NCBI GenBank assembly: GCA_041690255.1 | Contig: JAWLHU010000006.1 | Location: forward strand, 248,001-312,000 | Reading direction: 5' to 3' | Origin: JAWLHU01 sp041690255 | GTDB lineage: Bacteria > Bacillota > Sulfobacillia > Symbiobacteriales > Symbiobacteriaceae | DNA: 64,000 nucleotides | Shown: piece by piece, positions 62,370 through 64,000 of the stretch | Layout: every line of letters starts with the position of its first letter | Numbering within the stretch: the stretch's first letter is position 1 | The notes under the pieces: generated by a model | Database searches by the model: none | What the model saw: only the letters and a program-made list of their open reading frames with translations | What the model was told of the DNA's origin: nothing | Made by a program: the position numbers and the translations under genes

Positions 62370-63122
62370 TCAGACCACGAGTTCGAGCCACTCCAGCAGG
62401 CCATAGGAGACCTGGTCCGGCTGCTCCAGCATGGGCATGTGGCCCGCACCGGCCACCTTGACCAGAATTGCGTGGGGGATCTGTGCCGCCATGGACTTGG
62501 AGCGGTCCGGCGGAATCAGCCGGTCCTGCTCGCCCAGCAGGACCAGGGTCGGGAGCCCCAGCACCGGCAGAAGGGGCTGGAGGTCCTCCCTGCCGGCCAT
62601 GGCGTAGAGTGCCGCCTGAATGCCCTCGGGCGGGTTCTGCCGGATCAGGCGGGCCACTTGCTCCCTGGCTGGATCGGACTCGCTGGCAAAGAGTTTGGGG
62701 AGGAGCGTCTCGACCACCGGCTCAGGGCCTTCGCGCCCGACCCTCTCCGCCAGGGCAAACCGGCCGGCCTTGCCCTGCTCGGTGTCGGCCCCGGCCTGGC
62801 TGGCGATCAGGCCCAGCCCGCTCAGCCGCTCCGGGGCATGCTTCACCATCGCCAGGGCGACGTAGCCCCCCATGCTGTGTCCGGCCACGGCTGCACGCCC
62901 CACCTGCAGATGATCCAGCAGGGCCACGACCTCGCTCGCCATGCCCGCGATCGTTATCCCTTCGACCGGGGCTGAGCCTCCGTGCCCCGGCAGGTCCGGG
63001 AGGATCACCCGGTACCGGCCGGAGAGGGCCGCAATCTGCTGCTCCCAGATCGACCGATCCAGCGGAAAGCCGTGGAGCAGGACCACCGCCGGTCCGGTTC
63101 CCGCTTCGGTGTAAGCCAGCAT
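62370..63122 (-). CDS. Alpha/beta hydrolase
   Basis: A 250-residue protein. The triad is Ser in AGHSMGGYVAL (about residue 82), Asp in LLGEQDRLIP (about 200) and His in GAGHMPMLEQP (about 228); the oxyanion motif is LLHGFPLD. It resembles esterase or BioH-like hydrolases. It is monocistronic between a terminator and its own upstream gap. Confidence 0.9.
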   Translation of the reverse strand: MLAYTEAGTGPAVVLLHGFPLDRSIWEQQIAALSGRYRVILPDLPGHGGSAPVEGITIAGMASEVVALLDHLQVGRAAVAGHSMGGYVALAMVKHAPERLSGLGLIASQAGADTEQGKAGRFALAERVGREGPEPVVETLLPKLFASESDPAREQVARLIRQNPPEGIQAALYAMAGREDLQPLLPVLGLPTLVLLGEQDRLIPPDRSKSMAAQIPHAILVKVAGAGHMPMLEQPDQVSYGLLEWLELVV

Positions 63123-63224
63123 CTACTCTCCACCCCTTTCCTCTCCATTATCCCCCCAGCGTCCGGGTGCCTGTCAAGGGCGCACCTGAGGGCCGGCAGG
63201 CTGCCGGCCCTCTCACTACTCTTG

Positions 63225-63410
63225 TTAGCGGCTGTTGGCGTGGTCAGGATCCGTAGTCTTCTCCCACATGGTCGGCTTCCCGGTCGATGGGCATTCCCGA
63301 AAGACGTCACCCCGCACGTAGGACCACTTCTCCTGGTTCTCACACTGGTAGGTGCCGGCCTCCTCGACCTTGTCACCGGTGTGCCCCCGCCGCCGATGAT
63401 CCTTGCTCAT
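63225..63410 (-). CDS. Small basic protein, YjzC-like at low confidence
   Basis: A 61-residue protein; ATG 63410 lies 8 bases after AGGAGG. A compact beta-rich stretch GTYQCENQEKWSYVRGDVFRECPST with two Cys and a following TMWEK resembles YjzC-type small Firmicutes proteins (GDKV and W at similar places). Function unknown. The clear ribosome site makes it a real gene. Confidence 0.6.
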   Translation of the reverse strand: MSKDHRRRGHTGDKVEEAGTYQCENQEKWSYVRGDVFRECPSTGKPTMWEKTTDPDHANSR

Positions 63411-63475
63411 CATGATCACCTCCTGCGCTTAGTCTGCACCAAAAGCGCCAGGCGGTGTCCGTGTCCGGAGACACG

Positions 63476-64000
63476 CTAGTCTGCGGCCTCGCCCTCCGAA
63501 CCGGTCCTCGCGGCAAGGATCCCCCGGGCGACCAGGGCAGTTAGGTCGACTACCCGGCAGGAATAGCCCCATTCATTATCATACCAGGCGATCACCTTCG
63601 CCATGTTATCCGGTCCGACCATGGTCGAGGAGGCATCGATAATCGCCGAATGGTCGTCGCCAATGAAGTCAGACGAGACCAGTTCCTCTTCGCAGTAAGC
63701 AATGATCCCCTTCATCGGCCCTTCTGCGGCCTCCCGGAGGGCCTGGTTGACCTCCGCAGCGGTGACCGGGCGAGCGAGGCGGGCGACAAGATCGACCACC
63801 GACACATCGGGCGTGGGCACCCGCAGCGAGAAGCCGTTCAGCTTCCCCTTCAGCTCGGGGAGCACCTGGGCGACCGCCTTGGCGGCGCCGGTGGTGGTGG
63901 GAATGATCGATGCGGTCGCTGCCCGGGCCCGGCGCAGGTCCTTGTGCGGGTTATCGAGCATATTCTGGTCGTTGGTGTAGGCATGGACCGTTGTCATGAG
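63476..64000 (-). CDS. gap: Glyceraldehyde-3-phosphate dehydrogenase, C-terminal part (runs off the window)
   Basis: The visible about 175 residues are the catalytic-domain half of GAPDH: TTVHAYTNDQN with the active-site His, DLRRARAATASIIPTTTGAAKAV, KLNGFSLRVPTPDVSVVDL and WYDNEWGYSCRVVDL. The enzyme oxidises glyceraldehyde-3-phosphate to 1,3-bisphosphoglycerate, or the reverse. The N-terminal NAD domain and the catalytic Cys lie beyond base 64000, so the first in-frame Met here is internal. Confidence 0.95.
   Translation of the reverse strand, partial: LMTTVHAYTNDQNMLDNPHKDLRRARAATASIIPTTTGAAKAVAQVLPELKGKLNGFSLRVPTPDVSVVDLVARLARPVTAAEVNQALREAAEGPMKGIIAYCEEELVSSDFIGDDHSAIIDASSTMVGPDNMAKVIAWYDNEWGYSCRVVDLTALVARGILAARTGSEGEAAD

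Overview
The window comes from a GC-rich Gram-positive bacterium. Evidence: near-perfect AGGAGG-type ribosome sites, many GTG and TTG starts, a YlaK/PhoH2-type PIN-PhoH protein, a DinB/YfiT-like protein, a YetF-like DUF421 protein, and lipoproteins and exported proteins without outer-membrane machinery. A Symbiobacterium-like high-GC Firmicute is my best guess; this is inference. There is no rRNA, no convincing tRNA and no CRISPR array. Most of the window is very GC-rich, but about 3.2-8.5 kb is visibly more AT-rich, which suggests transfer.

Region 1 (1-17.3 kb) is a defence and DNA-modification island. It holds an SF2 helicase broken by one frameshift; a decayed Mig/MutY-type mismatch glycosylase; a two-gene operon of a 1059-residue protein with two GHKL ATPase modules (MORC-like at the N-terminus, histidine-kinase-like at the C-terminus) and a 706-residue partner with a receiver-like domain; a 5-methylcytosine methyltransferase; an overlapping Vsr-type nicking endonuclease; a decayed ISL3-family element with perfect 22-bp ends and a DUF3024 passenger; and an McrB/McrC-like (type IV) pair. 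The dual-GHKL/receiver pair beside Dcm, Vsr, a mismatch glycosylase and a helicase is the best candidate for an incompletely described system.

Region 2 (17.3-28 kb) starts with a 31-bp minisatellite. It continues with an unrecognised 213-residue protein, a DnaQ-like exonuclease, an acetyltransferase, a DUF2726/zinc-finger protein, two secreted proteins (PQQ-like propeller; copper-amine-oxidase-N type), a 12-cysteine copper-storage-like protein with a repetitive Lys/Met-rich leader, a SEC-C protein, a lipoprotein and a small acidic protein.

Region 3 (28-34 kb) is a ketone-body (3-hydroxybutyrate/acetoacetate) module. It has a GntP permease, an SDR dehydrogenase, a sigma-54 enhancer-binding regulator and a YdiF-type CoA-transferase. 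The dehydrogenase has a full-consensus -24/-12 promoter and the CoA-transferase a near-consensus one; a palindrome sits about 115 bp upstream of the first. This is a self-contained regulatory circuit.

Region 4 (34-47.2 kb) holds a secreted subtilase, a three-gene minus-strand operon (methyltransferase, FAD oxidoreductase, DUF421), an HTH-nuclease protein, and a compact seven-gene minus-strand operon (45.5 to 39.75 kb: BNR lipoprotein, DUF402, propeller lipoprotein, DinB-like, GNAT, phosphotransferase, SDR). Two copies of a REP-like element with inverted CTGTCCG/CGGACAG boxes lie at 38.4 and 45.6 kb.

Region 5 (47.2-64 kb) contains a site-2 protease, an amidoligase-GNAT fusion, a shortened CorA, a VOC protein, an orphan LanC-like protein with an altered zinc site, a large cyclase-like/STAND/TPR/LuxR regulator, PIN-PhoH, a membrane GGDEF/HD-GYP protein, a 2-hydroxyacid dehydrogenase with an inositol-monophosphatase-like gene, an alpha/beta hydrolase, a small protein and the C-terminal part of GAPDH running off the window. 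Three chromosomal genes (1-2422, 38078-38397, 45785-47052) are each repaired by adding one base to a homopolymer, so sequencing undercalls should be excluded before calling them pseudogenes.
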